Made by a program: the position numbers and the translations under genes. From Tepidamorphaceae bacterium (GTDB taxonomy: Bacteria; Pseudomonadota; Alphaproteobacteria; Rhizobiales; JAKSCL01), in NCBI GenBank assembly GCA_028289445.1, contig JANQPO010000016.1, forward strand, positions 62,001 through 126,000: a stretch of 64,000 nt of DNA. Reading direction: 5' to 3'. Numbering within the stretch: the first letter of the stretch is position 1; every line of letters starts with the position of its first letter. The notes beneath the pieces are model-generated. The model did not search any database. It saw nothing but the letters and a program-made list of their open reading frames with translations, and was not told the DNA's origin. Of this stretch, positions 1 through 11,624 are shown piece by piece.

Positions 1-1731
<1,731 letters not shown>

Positions 1732-1902
1732 TCAGCGCCATTTGAATCCGCTCGCTGACTCGTGTCCAGGTGCGGACATGGCGGCGTCGGGAAGAAATCG
1801 AAGGTGATGCCAGATTGCCACACTAACACTGGGCAAGCTGCACGCATAAAGTGCAATTCCGGCGCGGGATGTGGATTTAGATTATTGATTTATATGAAGA
1901 AA

Positions 1903-4557
1903 TCATCCAGAGAGCGTCCGGTCGACAATGTCGCGGACATCCGGCGAGAGACCGTCGATATCGGCGATCCGCCTCAGTGTGTGCTCCGCCGCCTTCCGTC
2001 TTATGGGTTCGAGCGCCTGCCATGAGCGAAAGGCTGACAATAGCCGTGCGGCGACTTGTGGATTGTCGCGATCGAGCGTGATGACGACATCGCCAACCAG
2101 GTCGAAGCCACGTCCGTCCGCCCGATTGAACTGGCGCTGATTGGCCATGGCGAACGAACCGATGAGCGCGCGCACGCGGTTCGGCGTCTTCATTGAAAAC
2201 GCGTCGTGCGCCATGAGAGCCTCGACGCGATCGGGCGTTGCGGCATGGGCCGCGGTGGCCTGGAGAGTGAACCATTTATCGATGACCAAAGCATCGCCGG
2301 AATGCGCTGAGAAGAAGCGTTCCAGCGCCGCATCGGCGGCGGCGCGGTCGTCACCGGCAACAAGAAGCGACAGGGCAGCGATCCGATCGGTCATCGTTGT
2401 CGCGGTGTCGAACTGAGCAACGAGGCGGGTCGTTCCGCCATCGCTTAGCGCCAGATAGACAAGGGTCGCATTGCGCAGTGCCCGGCGACCTGCCGATGCA
2501 GCATCCGGCGAAAACTCGCGCCCATTTTGGTTGCCCATCGTCTCGTAGATCGCCGCCAGTGCCTCCGCCATCGGTGCGGCGAGCGCGGCCTGTAGACCCT
2601 TGCGTGCCACGTAGATCGCATCTGGATCGACGTCGCTGCGAATCTCGCGCGCGACGTCAGCTTCACTGGGTGGCGCAAGCAACAGCGCCCGAAAGGCCGG
2701 ATCGAGTGTGTCATCGATCGCGCTCGCCAACACGATCTCTGCAAGGTCCGAAGCAAACTGAGGACGATCGCCATCGCGAACCGTTTTCGTCGCAGCGATC
2801 AACTCGCCAAGCAGAATATCCTGTAACGCCTGCCAGCGATTGAACGGATCGCTGTCATGGGCAGCGAGGTGGCGGCGCTCGTCGTCCGTCAGCGCGTGGG
2901 TGATGCGGACCGGTGCCGAAAAGCCGCGAAGCGCGCTGACTGCCGGCTTTTCGTCGACATTGGAAAACGTCACCGTTTTCGCTGCTTCGTCCAGGATGAT
3001 CGTATCGCCGTCGATGAGCGTGGTGTTCGTCTCAAGTGGCATATCGTGACCGTCGGCCGAAACGAGGCCGATGCGCACCGGCAGGGGCATCGGCCGCTTT
3101 TGATTTTGTCCCGGCGTCGAGGGGATGGACTGGCCGAGGTCCAGCGTCAGGGTGCGCGCTTGTGCGTCATAGGCGCTGATAACGGTCAACTCCGGCGTGC
3201 CGGCCTGGGCGTACCAGAGCGCGAAATCCGATAGGTCGGTGTCGGCAGCCTCGGCGAAACAGGCCAGGAACTGGTCGACAGTCGCGGCATCGCCGTCATG
3301 GCGCTCGAAGTAAAGGGCCATGCCGCGCCAAAATGCGTCGTCGCCGATCAGCGTTTTGAGCATGCGGATGATTTCCGCGCCCTTCTCGTAAACGGTCGCC
3401 GTGTAAAAGTTGTTGATCTCCAAATATTTGTCGGGGCGGACGGGATGCGCCAGCGGTCCCGCGTCTTCTGGGAACTGCTGGGATCGGAGCGTGCGGACAT
3501 CTTGAATACGCTTCACGGCGGCCGAGCGCATATCCGCCGTGAACTCCTGGTCGCGATAGACCGTGAGTCCCTCCTTCAGGCAAAGCTGGAACCAATCCCG
3601 GCAAGTGATTCTGTTGCCTGTCCAATTGTGAAAGTACTCGTGCGCGATGATCGCCTCGATATGGGCGTAGTCCTGATCCGTCGCGGTGTTCGGATCGGCC
3701 AGCACATATTTGTCGTTGAAGATGTTGAGGCCCTTGTTCTCCATCGCGCCCATATTGAAGTCGGAGACGGCGACGACGTTGAAGATGTCGAGATCGTATT
3801 CCCGGCTCCAGACCTGCTCGTCCCATGTCATCGAACGCTTCAGCGCGTCCATGGCGTAGTGGCAGCGCGCCGCCTTGCCGTGCTCGACATAGATGTTGAG
3901 GGCAACCTGGCGGCCGGACGCCGTGGTGAAGCGATCGGAGAGGACCTCAAGATCGCCGCCGACCATCGCGAACAGGTAGGAGGGTTTCGGATGCGGGTCG
4001 TGCCAGACGGCGTAGTGCCGGCCGGTCCCCTGAACCTCGCCGGTTTCCATCAAATTGCCATTGGCGAGCAGGACGGGTGCATCGTCCTTCTCGGCCTCCA
4101 GGCGGACCGTATAGACGGACAGATTGTCGGGCCGGTCGATCGCATAGGTGATGCGACGAAAGCCCTCCGCCTCGCATTGCGTGCAATAGGTGCCGTTCGA
4201 CCGGTAAAGCCCCATTAGCCGCTTGTTGGCCGTCGGGTTGATGGTGTTGACGATTGTCAGCGTGAACGGCGCGTTCGGGACAGCGGTGAGCGTCAGCGTG
4301 TCGGTGCCCGGGACGAAGGCTTTATCGGTGAGCGTGACATCGTCGATCGCGACCGATTTGAGCGTTAGATCCTCGCCGCTCAATACAAGCGGACCGCTCG
4401 GGGCGTCCGGGTCGCCATTGCGGCGGACCGCCATGGTTGCCCTGATCACTGTTTCGGTGGGGTTCAGCGAGACGTCAAGGTCGATCCGGTCGATCAGATA
4501 GGCCGGAGGCCGGTAGTCTTTCAGATAGATCGGCTGCGGCGTTTCTGTGCGCATCAT
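1903..4557 (-). CDS. pepN: Aminopeptidase N (M1 family zinc metallopeptidase)
   Basis: An 884-residue protein, the usual length for bacterial PepN. It removes N-terminal residues from peptides in the cytoplasm. Visible hallmarks are the exopeptidase motif GAMENKG at about 270-276, the zinc site HEYFHNW beginning at His306 with His310, and the third ligand Glu329 in LKEGLT. The C-terminal third fits the helical DUF3458 region of the family. The protein starts MMRTETPQ; either of the first two ATG codons could be used. It reads as a single-gene unit on the minus strand. The 216 bases upstream of the histidine kinase and downstream of this gene hold no gene. Confidence 0.96.
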   Translation of the reverse strand: MMRTETPQPIYLKDYRPPAYLIDRIDLDVSLNPTETVIRATMAVRRNGDPDAPSGPLVLSGEDLTLKSVAIDDVTLTDKAFVPGTDTLTLTAVPNAPFTLTIVNTINPTANKRLMGLYRSNGTYCTQCEAEGFRRITYAIDRPDNLSVYTVRLEAEKDDAPVLLANGNLMETGEVQGTGRHYAVWHDPHPKPSYLFAMVGGDLEVLSDRFTTASGRQVALNIYVEHGKAARCHYAMDALKRSMTWDEQVWSREYDLDIFNVVAVSDFNMGAMENKGLNIFNDKYVLADPNTATDQDYAHIEAIIAHEYFHNWTGNRITCRDWFQLCLKEGLTVYRDQEFTADMRSAAVKRIQDVRTLRSQQFPEDAGPLAHPVRPDKYLEINNFYTATVYEKGAEIIRMLKTLIGDDAFWRGMALYFERHDGDAATVDQFLACFAEAADTDLSDFALWYAQAGTPELTVISAYDAQARTLTLDLGQSIPSTPGQNQKRPMPLPVRIGLVSADGHDMPLETNTTLIDGDTIILDEAAKTVTFSNVDEKPAVSALRGFSAPVRITHALTDDERRHLAAHDSDPFNRWQALQDILLGELIAATKTVRDGDRPQFASDLAEIVLASAIDDTLDPAFRALLLAPPSEADVAREIRSDVDPDAIYVARKGLQAALAAPMAEALAAIYETMGNQNGREFSPDAASAGRRALRNATLVYLALSDGGTTRLVAQFDTATTMTDRIAALSLLVAGDDRAAADAALERFFSAHSGDALVIDKWFTLQATAAHAATPDRVEALMAHDAFSMKTPNRVRALIGSFAMANQRQFNRADGRGFDLVGDVVITLDRDNPQVAARLLSAFRSWQALEPIRRKAAEHTLRRIADIDGLSPDVRDIVDRTLSG

Positions 4558-4832
4558 TAGTCCTTGCGATCACGGTTGAGGTGAGTGCTTGCCGGATGAG
4601 CGGTGGGGGGTCAAGCAAGGCCGGTGGAAATCGGCACGGACTGCGACACGGCGCGTCGGGTTTCGACTTGCCGGTCGCTTGATTTCATGCGATGGCGGCG
4701 CAGGGCACGGCGATGGCGTCGCCACGGGGCAATGCGCTTCGGCCCGCGGCCTTGCCGCTTCAAGTCCTGCACGCCCGGATCTTTGTTCCGGAAGTTCGCA
4801 TGACCGCTTCCGGACCTTTGCGGGAGCGCCCT

Positions 4833-6056
4833 ATGACCCAGCAGATGCAACGACCCGATATGTTCACCTGGCCGGAGGCGGAAAAGGCCACGCTGCCGTT
4901 CGCGGATGACGAATACACGGCACGTCTGGAAGGACTGCGCGCGGCGATGGCGCAGCATGACCTGACGGCCGTCGTGCTCACATCCATGCACAACATCGCC
5001 TACTATTCCGGCTTTCTCTATTGCTCCTTCGGCCGGCCCTATGGCTGTGTCGTGACCGCCGACAAGGCTGTGACGGTCTCCGCCAATATCGATGGCGGAC
5101 AGCCGGCGCGACGCTCGTTCTGCGACAATCTCATCTTCACGGACTGGCGCCGCGACAATTTCTGGCGAGCGGTTCGATCTGTGGCGGGAGCAGGCGGCCG
5201 CATTGGCTTTGAGGCCGATCATCTGACGCTCGATCAGACGGATAAGCTGAGGGCGTCTCTATCGCCAGCGGTGATGGTGGATATCGCGCCGGATACGATG
5301 CGCCAGCGCATGGTAAAATCGCCGGCCGAGCAGGCGTTGATCCGTGAAGGTGCTCGCGTCGCGGACATTGGCGGGGCCGCCATCCGGGACGCCATCGCTG
5401 TCGGTGCGCGCGAGATTGACATCGCGATCGCCGGCCGCGACGCCATGGAGCTGGAGATCGCGCGGGCGTTTCCAGATTCGGAGCTGCGCGACACCTGGGT
5501 GTGGTTCCAATCGGGGCTGAACACTGACGGCGCCCACAATCCGGTGACCACGCGCCAGCTCCAGCGCGGCGATATCCTGAGCCTCAATACGTTCCCGATG
5601 ATCTCCGGCTACTACACCGCACTCGAACGCACATTGTTTCTCGGCGAACCGGATGCCGAATCCCGTCGCATCTGGGAGGCAAATGTCGCTGCGCACGAAC
5701 TCGGGATCTCGCTGATCAAGCCTGGCGCCGTGTGCTCCAAGGTTTGCGAGGAGATCAACCGATTGCTCTTCGACCATGACCTCTTGCAATACCGTTCGTT
5801 CGGCTACGGTCATTCTTTTGGCGTACTTTCCCACTATTACGGTCGCGAAGCCGGGCTTGAACTGCGCGAGGATATCGACACGGTGATGGCGCCCGGAATG
5901 GTGGTTTCAATGGAACCGATGCTGACGATTCCGGCCGAAGCACCAGGCGCGGGCGGCTATCGCGAGCACGACATCTTGATCGTGACCGAGGACGGCGCGG
6001 AAAACATCACAGGTTTTCCCTATGGTCCCGATCACAACATCATCGATCCGGCTTGA
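4833..6056 (+). CDS. Creatinase (creatine amidinohydrolase), M24 fold
   Basis: Predicted to hydrolyse creatine to sarcosine and urea. The protein has 407 residues from the ATG at 4833, which has a CGGGAG ribosome site 7 bases upstream; Pseudomonas creatinase has about 403. It matches that enzyme along most of its length as I remember it, for example in FLYCSFGRPY, SANIDGGQP, GYGHSFG and LSHYYGREAGLELREDIDT. The family's catalytic histidine corresponds to His235 in TDGAHNPVT, and the two guanidinium-binding glutamates to Glu265 and Glu361. As in creatinase, the aminopeptidase-P metal ligands are not evident. Upstream in-frame starts exist (4692, 4800) but would add an unconserved extension. 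It is the first step of a route that fits the sarcosine oxidase genes 15 kb downstream. Confidence 0.93.
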   Translation: MTQQMQRPDMFTWPEAEKATLPFADDEYTARLEGLRAAMAQHDLTAVVLTSMHNIAYYSGFLYCSFGRPYGCVVTADKAVTVSANIDGGQPARRSFCDNLIFTDWRRDNFWRAVRSVAGAGGRIGFEADHLTLDQTDKLRASLSPAVMVDIAPDTMRQRMVKSPAEQALIREGARVADIGGAAIRDAIAVGAREIDIAIAGRDAMELEIARAFPDSELRDTWVWFQSGLNTDGAHNPVTTRQLQRGDILSLNTFPMISGYYTALERTLFLGEPDAESRRIWEANVAAHELGISLIKPGAVCSKVCEEINRLLFDHDLLQYRSFGYGHSFGVLSHYYGREAGLELREDIDTVMAPGMVVSMEPMLTIPAEAPGAGGYREHDILIVTEDGAENITGFPYGPDHNIIDPA

Positions 6057-6137
6057 CTCCGCGCTGCAACTATGGCGCGAAGGATGTAAGTAAAACACCA
6101 AGGCGTGAACGAAGACACGGCTCAAGGGATGCCCGTC

Positions 6138-6569
6138 ATGACCCAACGCAAGACCGCACGACCGCGCAAGAAAACAGCGGCCCAGACTGCCATGGCCACG
6201 GAATGGATCGACACGTGGCTCGACCCGAAGACCTATGAGGACTTCCATATGACCGCGCACGCGAGCGACCTCCAAAACTCGTCGCTCGACCATCTGGAAG
6301 CCATGACGATGTCGACAATCGCGTTTGTCGGCGATCGGCTGAAAAAGGACTTCACGACGATGCGCGACCTGGCCGAGTGCCGGGACGCCGCTGCGTTCGT
6401 TCGCATTCAAAACGATTTCTGGCAGACCGCCTGGACAGACTATCGCGATCAGATGATGCGCATGGGCGAGGAGGTTCGCGGCTTGGCCGACGATACGGAG
6501 GAAGTCATCTGCGAGTCCTCCGACGACGCGACCAAGGCCCTGCGCGCTAAGGCATCCGCGCGGAGTTAA
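6138..6569 (+). CDS. Phasin-like protein
   Basis: A 143-residue, mostly helical, charged protein. It has a Lys/Arg/Ala-rich N terminus and a central segment (AFVGDRLKKDF ... QNDFWQTAWTDYRDQM) with the amphipathic pattern of phasin_2 proteins, which coat polyhydroxyalkanoate granules or act as small envelope-associated helical proteins. The ATG at 6138 is chosen because CAAGGG lies 9 bases upstream; the longer GTG start at 6105 has no well-placed ribosome site. It follows creatinase by about 80 bases with no terminator between, so it may be co-transcribed. The function in storage is inferred from family likeness only. Confidence 0.65.
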   Translation: MTQRKTARPRKKTAAQTAMATEWIDTWLDPKTYEDFHMTAHASDLQNSSLDHLEAMTMSTIAFVGDRLKKDFTTMRDLAECRDAAAFVRIQNDFWQTAWTDYRDQMMRMGEEVRGLADDTEEVICESSDDATKALRAKASARS

Positions 6570-6587
6570 CCGGCGACGGCGGGTGCG

Positions 6588-8228
6588 CTAGGCTTCAACG
6601 GCATCGCGCGCCCGCCTGCGACGTGCCAGCGCCCGATCGAGGTCGGGCGCGGCGGCCAGCAGCGCCTTCGTGTAGGGATGCTCAGGCGCCGCGAACACCT
6701 GCTCCGTCGGTCCGCGCTCGACGATTCGGCCATCCTTCATCACTAGGACCTCGTTGGTGATTGCCTTCACCACGGTCAGGTCGTGGGAGATGAAGAGATA
6801 GGAGAGGCCGAGCCGGGCTTGCATGTCAGCGAAGAGGTCGAGGATCTGTGCGCGGATCGAAACGTCGAGTGCGGATACCGGCTCATCCGCGACGATTAAT
6901 CGGGGATGGGTGATCAGGGCCCTTGCAATCGCAAGCCGCTGCCGCTGACCGCCGGAAAACTCGTGCGGGAACTTGTCCATGTCATCGGCGGAAAGTCCGA
7001 CGCGGACCAGCGATTCGGCAACCTGCTCGCGCCGCTCGATGGCCGTAACTGGCGTCGGCGACAGGTGGAGCGGTTCGGCGACCAGCCGCTCCACTCTGTG
7101 GCGGGGGTTGAAGCTGCCATAGGGGTCTTGGAAGACCACCTGCATATGCCGGCGCTTCTCGTAAAGGGCTTCCGTGTCGAGCGCAAACAGGTCGTCGCCT
7201 TCAAAATGAACATTGCCTCCCTGCGGCCGGTCGAGTGCCAGGATGGTGCGGGCCAGCGTCGACTTGCCGCAGCCGGATTCACCGACCAGCCCGACGCTCT
7301 TTCCAGGCTCCATCGCGAACGACACGGTGTCGACGGCGCGCATCGTCGGCGCCTTCGAAAAGAGCGTGCGTCGGGGCAGAGTGTACTCGCGGACAAGATC
7401 GCGAACTTCCAAGAGTGGTGTTTCCGCCGCGCTGTCCGGTGCGGTGCGATCGGGTTGGTGGGTCGAAGCCGTCAGCAGCATCTTCGAGTAGGAGTGCGTC
7501 ATCGTCTCGAACAGAGTGACGGTCTCGCCGGCCTCAACGACCGTCCCGTCTTTCATGATGGTGATGCGATCCGCCATGTCGGCGACAACGGCAAGGTCGT
7601 GGCTGATCAGGATGAGGCCCATGGCGTGCTCCGCGACCAGGTCGCGCAACAGATCGAGGATTTGCGCCTGCACCGTGACATCGAGCGCCGTGGTCGGTTC
7701 GTCGGCGATCAACAGGGGCGGGTTGAGCGCGATCGCCATGGCGATGACGACGCGCTGGCGCTGACCGCCGGACAGTTGATGCGGGAAACGGTGGAGCGAG
7801 AGCTTGGCGTCCGGCAAGCCAACCCGATCGAGCAACGATCGCGCGCGCGACTCGGCTTCGGCTTTCGACAGGCGGAGATGCCAGCGCAGGCCCTCAGCGA
7901 CCTGCTGACCGATCGTCTTCACCGGATTGAGAGCCGTCATCGGCTCCTGGAACACCATGCCGATATCGCGCCCGCGAATGCTGCACATCTCAGGCTCATT
8001 GGCCGCGAGAAGGTCAAGGCCTTGAAAACAAACTGTCCCGAATGGGCGCGAGCCAACGGGTAGCAGTCGCATAACGGTGAGGGCCGTCATCGATTTGCCG
8101 GACCCGGATTCGCCGACCACGCCGTGGATTTCGCCCTCGGCCACCGTCAGATCGACGGATTTCAGGATCGGTGTGCCGCCGATTGCCAGGTCCAGTCCCT
8201 TGATATCGAGAAGCGGCGCACCGGTCAT
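6588..8228 (-). CDS. Peptide-type ABC importer ATPase, two fused nucleotide-binding domains
   Basis: A 546-residue fusion of DppD-like and DppF-like ATPases, as in YejF. The first domain shows Walker A GESGSGKS, signature LSGGQRQR and Walker B LLIADEPT. The second shows GESGCGKS, FSGGQRQR and LIVADEPV. Each is followed by the oligopeptide/dipeptide C-terminal extension. It energises import through the two permeases encoded immediately upstream; its start overlaps the stop of the preceding permease gene by 4 bases. The substrate (oligopeptide, dipeptide, opine or glutathione) cannot be told from the ATPase. Confidence 0.94.
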   Translation of the reverse strand: MTGAPLLDIKGLDLAIGGTPILKSVDLTVAEGEIHGVVGESGSGKSMTALTVMRLLPVGSRPFGTVCFQGLDLLAANEPEMCSIRGRDIGMVFQEPMTALNPVKTIGQQVAEGLRWHLRLSKAEAESRARSLLDRVGLPDAKLSLHRFPHQLSGGQRQRVVIAMAIALNPPLLIADEPTTALDVTVQAQILDLLRDLVAEHAMGLILISHDLAVVADMADRITIMKDGTVVEAGETVTLFETMTHSYSKMLLTASTHQPDRTAPDSAAETPLLEVRDLVREYTLPRRTLFSKAPTMRAVDTVSFAMEPGKSVGLVGESGCGKSTLARTILALDRPQGGNVHFEGDDLFALDTEALYEKRRHMQVVFQDPYGSFNPRHRVERLVAEPLHLSPTPVTAIERREQVAESLVRVGLSADDMDKFPHEFSGGQRQRLAIARALITHPRLIVADEPVSALDVSIRAQILDLFADMQARLGLSYLFISHDLTVVKAITNEVLVMKDGRIVERGPTEQVFAAPEHPYTKALLAAAPDLDRALARRRRARDAVEA

Positions 8229-9109
8229 TTGAGCCGCCTCAGGCGCGGATCGAAAATGTCACGCAAGCCGTCGCCCAAGAGATTCAAGCCGAGCACAGCG
8301 GTGACGATGGCCAGCCCTGGAAAGATCGCCAGATGCGGCGCGATCGCGATCATGGTCTGCGCCTCGGCCAGCATCTTGCCCCAGCTTGGATTGGGCGGCT
8401 GCGTGCCGAGGCCGAGATAGGAGAGGCCCGCTTCGGCCAGGATGCCGAGAGAGAACTGGATCGTGCCTTGAACGATCAAGAGATTGAGGATGTTCGGCAG
8501 AATGTGCTCGACGGTAATGTGCACCGGACCCTTGCCGGCGACACGGGCCGCCAGGATGAACTCGCGCTGCCAGAGCGCCAGCGCCGCGCCGCGGGCGACC
8601 CGCGCGAACACCGGGATGTTGAAGATGCCGATCGCGATCATCGCATTGACGGCGCCGGGACCGAAGATCGCGGTGATCATGACCGCCGACAGAAGTGCGG
8701 GAAAAGCAAAGACGAAATCGTTCACCCGCATCAGCGTCTCGTCGATCCAGCCGCCGCGCGCCGCCGCCCATGTGCCAGCCGGAACGCCGATGCCGATGCC
8801 GATGCCGACGGCGATGATCGCAACGCCTATCGAGTTGCGAGCACCGACCATGATCATTGAAAGAACATCGCGGCCGAAATGGTCGGTACCCAGCCAATGG
8901 TCGGCGTTTGGGGTCTTCAGCCGATTGGCGATCTCGATGCCGTCGAACGGATAGGGTGTCCAGAAAAAGGAGATCAGAGCCATCGCGATCACTACAAGCG
9001 TGATCGCGGCGCCGATAACGAAGGAGCGGTTGTGCAGTCCCTTCTTTAGGATCGCCAACGGACCTTCGGGTTCGGTCGGTGCGGTTTGCTCGGCGAAAAT
9101 CTCGCTCAC
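8225..9109 (-). CDS. ABC transporter permease, DppC type
   Basis: A 294-residue inner-membrane permease of the binding-protein-dependent family. It has an N-terminal cytoplasmic tail, a first membrane helix around residues 30-52, and further helices with the EAA-loop region (REFILAARVAGKG) that contacts the ATPase. It pairs with the DppB-type permease, and the genes overlap by 4 bases at both ends (9106-9109 and 8225-8228), which indicates translational coupling within one operon. The typical DppC features LGTDHFGRD and the C-terminal GDGLRDIFDPRLR are present. Confidence 0.94.
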   Translation of the reverse strand: MSEIFAEQTAPTEPEGPLAILKKGLHNRSFVIGAAITLVVIAMALISFFWTPYPFDGIEIANRLKTPNADHWLGTDHFGRDVLSMIMVGARNSIGVAIIAVGIGIGIGVPAGTWAAARGGWIDETLMRVNDFVFAFPALLSAVMITAIFGPGAVNAMIAIGIFNIPVFARVARGAALALWQREFILAARVAGKGPVHITVEHILPNILNLLIVQGTIQFSLGILAEAGLSYLGLGTQPPNPSWGKMLAEAQTMIAIAPHLAIFPGLAIVTAVLGLNLLGDGLRDIFDPRLRRLK

Positions 9110-10053
9110 CCGCGCGACCTCAGGCGTGGGTCGACAACGCCATAGGCAAGGTCGACCAGGAAATTGACGATGATCACGGCGGCGACCAGAACGACGATCA
9201 GGCTCTCCACCACGATGAGATCGCGCTGGGTGATCGCCTGAAAGATCAAGCGCCCGATGCCCGGCAGGAAGAACACGTTCTCAATGATGATCGTGCCCGT
9301 CAAAAGGAAGGAGAACTGAAGCCCCATGATGGTCAACACGGGGATCAGCGCGTTCGGTACGGCGTGGCTCCACAATGCGATTCGCTGGCTCAGGCCCTTG
9401 GCTCGGGCGGTGCGCACATAGTCGTCATGGAGCGTGTCGAGGAGCGACGACCGCATAATCCGCGTCAGGATCGATGCCTGCGGCAGGGCGAGCGCCACGG
9501 CTGGCAGGATGAGCGCTTGCAGGCAGGGGATCAGGCCGGCGTCCCAGCCGGGAAATCCACCCGAGGGAACGAGCCTAAGCGTAATGGCAAACATCCAGAC
9601 AAGGAGCAGGGCGAACCAGAAGTTCGGGATCGCGATACCGAGCTGCGTCGTCGCCATGATGCCGACATCGGCGACGCGGTTATGGCGGGCCGCCGCCAAC
9701 ACCCCGAGCGGGATCGAAATCAGCGTCGACAGCGTCAGCGCGATCAGCGCGAGGGGCAGCGTGACGCCGATCCGCTCATTGATGAGATCGGAAACGGGGA
9801 CGCTGTAGGTATAGCTGGTGCCGAGGTCGCCGGTCAGGAGGCCCGTCACCCAACTGAGATACCGAACGTGCAGCGGACGGTTCAGACCCATCTGCTCGCG
9901 AAGCGCATTGAGCGTATCTTCGCGGGCCTCGACGCCCAGAATCAGGGCCGCCGGATCGCCAGGCAGCACCTCCATCACCGCGAAGATCACCACCGTCGCG
10001 ACCGCGAGTGTCGCGACCAGCATGGCGATGCGGCGAAGGGCGTAGACAAACAT
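9106..10053 (-). CDS. ABC transporter permease, DppB type
   Basis: A 315-residue inner-membrane permease. It begins MFVYALRRI with an N-terminal membrane helix and a periplasmic segment containing LPGDPAALILG, as usual for DppB/OppB. Five more helices follow, with the coupling loop around YVRTARAKGLS. It is the first gene of the compact permease-permease-ATPase operon. The 96 bases upstream, towards the MFS gene, contain a short CTCC/GGAG dyad but no clear terminator, so read-through from the MFS gene is possible. The partner binding protein is probably the one encoded at 12634-14136. Confidence 0.94.
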   Translation of the reverse strand: MFVYALRRIAMLVATLAVATVVIFAVMEVLPGDPAALILGVEAREDTLNALREQMGLNRPLHVRYLSWVTGLLTGDLGTSYTYSVPVSDLINERIGVTLPLALIALTLSTLISIPLGVLAAARHNRVADVGIMATTQLGIAIPNFWFALLLVWMFAITLRLVPSGGFPGWDAGLIPCLQALILPAVALALPQASILTRIMRSSLLDTLHDDYVRTARAKGLSQRIALWSHAVPNALIPVLTIMGLQFSFLLTGTIIIENVFFLPGIGRLIFQAITQRDLIVVESLIVVLVAAVIIVNFLVDLAYGVVDPRLRSRG

Positions 10054-10149
10054 AGGCGCGGCGGTCCCTAGGTCATGACCTTATCTGCCTGTCCCTCATA
10101 CCGCATCGATCGATAAGTGGAGAAGCGCTATCTCCCCGGGTGCCGCACG

Positions 10150-11301
10150 TCAGCTTTTGGCAATGAGCGCGGCGGCGACGATCAGGGCAGCCGTTGCGGT
10201 CAGCGAGGGTACGAGAAAGCTCTCCCCGAACCGGTAAGCGTAGCCGGCAAAGGCCGGCCCGATCATCTGACCGAGACCGAAAGCCGCCGTCATCAGCGCG
10301 ATAGACCGGCGCGGATCGCCGGTGGTCAGCGCGCGGGCGTGGCTGAGGCCGAGCGCCGTGATCCCCATGACCGTGCCGCCGAGAAGGAGTGCTGCCGCGA
10401 TCATGGCGACCGGCGCCGTCGACAGCACGCTCAGTCCGACCCCGACCGCTTCGGCGAGGCAGGCGAGCGCGGTGGCGACCGGTGCGCCAACGCTTTTCGC
10501 CAGCGCCGCCCAGATCGCGACGGACGGAATGGCCGCGAGGCCGACAAGAAGCCAGACGGTGTCTTCCAGAAACTGCAAGTCCGGTTCGGCGCGCACGATG
10601 GTCGAGATGAAGGTTGCCGTGATCACATAGCCGAACCCGAACAGGCCATAGCCAAGGATGAGGCGCATGAGCCGGCCATCGCTTCGCGTCGATGACGCAG
10701 AACCTGCCGGACCGGCTTCAGGCGCAGGCGGCACCATCCATATCGCCACGACTGCCGCCAGGATCGTTAAACCGCCGCTCCACAGCCACAGGCCGCGCCA
10801 AGCGGTGCCGCTTTCCGCAAGCGTTGCGATGAGGATTGCCGAGATCGCTATTCCAGCGCCGACGCCTGCGAAATGAACCGAAGCCAGACCCGGCCGCTCG
10901 GCGGCCGCCAGGCGTTCGAGGATGAGGGCAGATGAAAAGACCAAAACGAAGGCGCTGGCCATGCCGCCGATAAAGCGAAGCACGATGAAAGCGGCGGTCG
11001 CATCGGGTAGACCCATCGCCGCCGTCGTTGCGGCGCTCAAGATCAGACCACCGGCGAACCAGCCCCGTTTCGTCCCCGGTAGCCGCCCGAGCGCCGCGCC
11101 GAGCGCGCCGAGCAGATAGCCCAGATAATTGGCCGAGGCGATCAATCCTGCCTGCGCTTCCGTCAGCGGCACGGCTTCCGCCATGAAGGGCAAGATCGGC
11201 GTGTAGACGAAACGGCCGAACCCCATCGCCGCCGCCAGAGCGATCAGCCCGGCAAAGGCAAGCATCAGAGGCGAGGTTGATCTTGGCGGCAAGGCGGTCA
11301 T
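10150..11301 (-). CDS. MFS transporter, YbfB/YjiJ type
   Basis: A 383-residue protein with about twelve hydrophobic helices. The N terminus (MGFGRFVYTPILPFM, then ANYLGYLLGALGA) matches the YbfB/YjiJ-type major facilitator family, whose substrates are mostly unknown. It sits between a binding protein and its presumed permeases but is not itself part of an ABC system. Candidate roles are drug or metabolite efflux or small-molecule uptake; nothing in the sequence decides between these. Confidence 0.85.
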   Translation of the reverse strand: MTALPPRSTSPLMLAFAGLIALAAAMGFGRFVYTPILPFMAEAVPLTEAQAGLIASANYLGYLLGALGAALGRLPGTKRGWFAGGLILSAATTAAMGLPDATAAFIVLRFIGGMASAFVLVFSSALILERLAAAERPGLASVHFAGVGAGIAISAILIATLAESGTAWRGLWLWSGGLTILAAVVAIWMVPPAPEAGPAGSASSTRSDGRLMRLILGYGLFGFGYVITATFISTIVRAEPDLQFLEDTVWLLVGLAAIPSVAIWAALAKSVGAPVATALACLAEAVGVGLSVLSTAPVAMIAAALLLGGTVMGITALGLSHARALTTGDPRRSIALMTAAFGLGQMIGPAFAGYAYRFGESFLVPSLTATAALIVAAALIAKS

Positions 11302-11393
11302 GTTCCTGAATAGAAGATGAACGGCCCGGTCAGGCCGCCTTCAATCGCCCCTTGATAGCGTCTCGCCACAATCGAAGTCGAGGGAGGCGAACA

Positions 11394-11621
11394 ATGCCCG
11401 GAACAATGAACCTGAACGCAAAACTCGTGGCCGCCGCAACCATCATGGCGGTGGCAGTGATCGCGACCGCGCTGTCGCCGGCGGCGTCGAATGGCGTCTG
11501 GAAAACTCCCGACCGGTTGGAACAAAGCAATGCGAATGCAGTCGGTCAGGCCACCGTCATCCGCAATGTCGCGCCGAACGTCACATTGGTCATCCGCGCT
11601 GCAGAGGATGTGCGGGTTTAG
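11394..11621 (+). CDS. Small exported protein of unknown function
   Basis: A 75-residue protein. The ATG at 11394 has a GGGAGGCG ribosome site 5 bases upstream. Residues about 7-32 form a signal peptide or membrane anchor (AAATIMAVAVIATAL, then a possible cleavage after SPAAS). The mature part is about 45 residues, without cysteines, and I do not recognise it. It lies alone on the plus strand between two minus-strand genes and ends 4 bases before the DUF4760 gene stop, so the two genes converge. Confidence 0.6.
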   Translation: MPGTMNLNAKLVAAATIMAVAVIATALSPAASNGVWKTPDRLEQSNANAVGQATVIRNVAPNVTLVIRAAEDVRV

Positions 11622-11624
11622 ACG

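Noticed and set aside
3298..4218. Long plus-strand ORF opposite pepN
   Set aside because: It lies wholly antisense to a gene with intact zinc-peptidase motifs, and its translation has no recognisable domain; GC-rich codon bias produces such shadows.
6906..8063. 385-codon plus-strand ORF opposite the fused ABC ATPase
   Set aside because: It is antisense to intact Walker and signature motifs; the translation is Arg/His/Gln-rich with no domain.
10100..10140. Dyads ATCGATCGAT and GGAGA...TCTCC between the MFS and permease genes considered as a terminator or operator
   Set aside because: The stems are short or imperfect and no T-run follows; insufficient to call a site.
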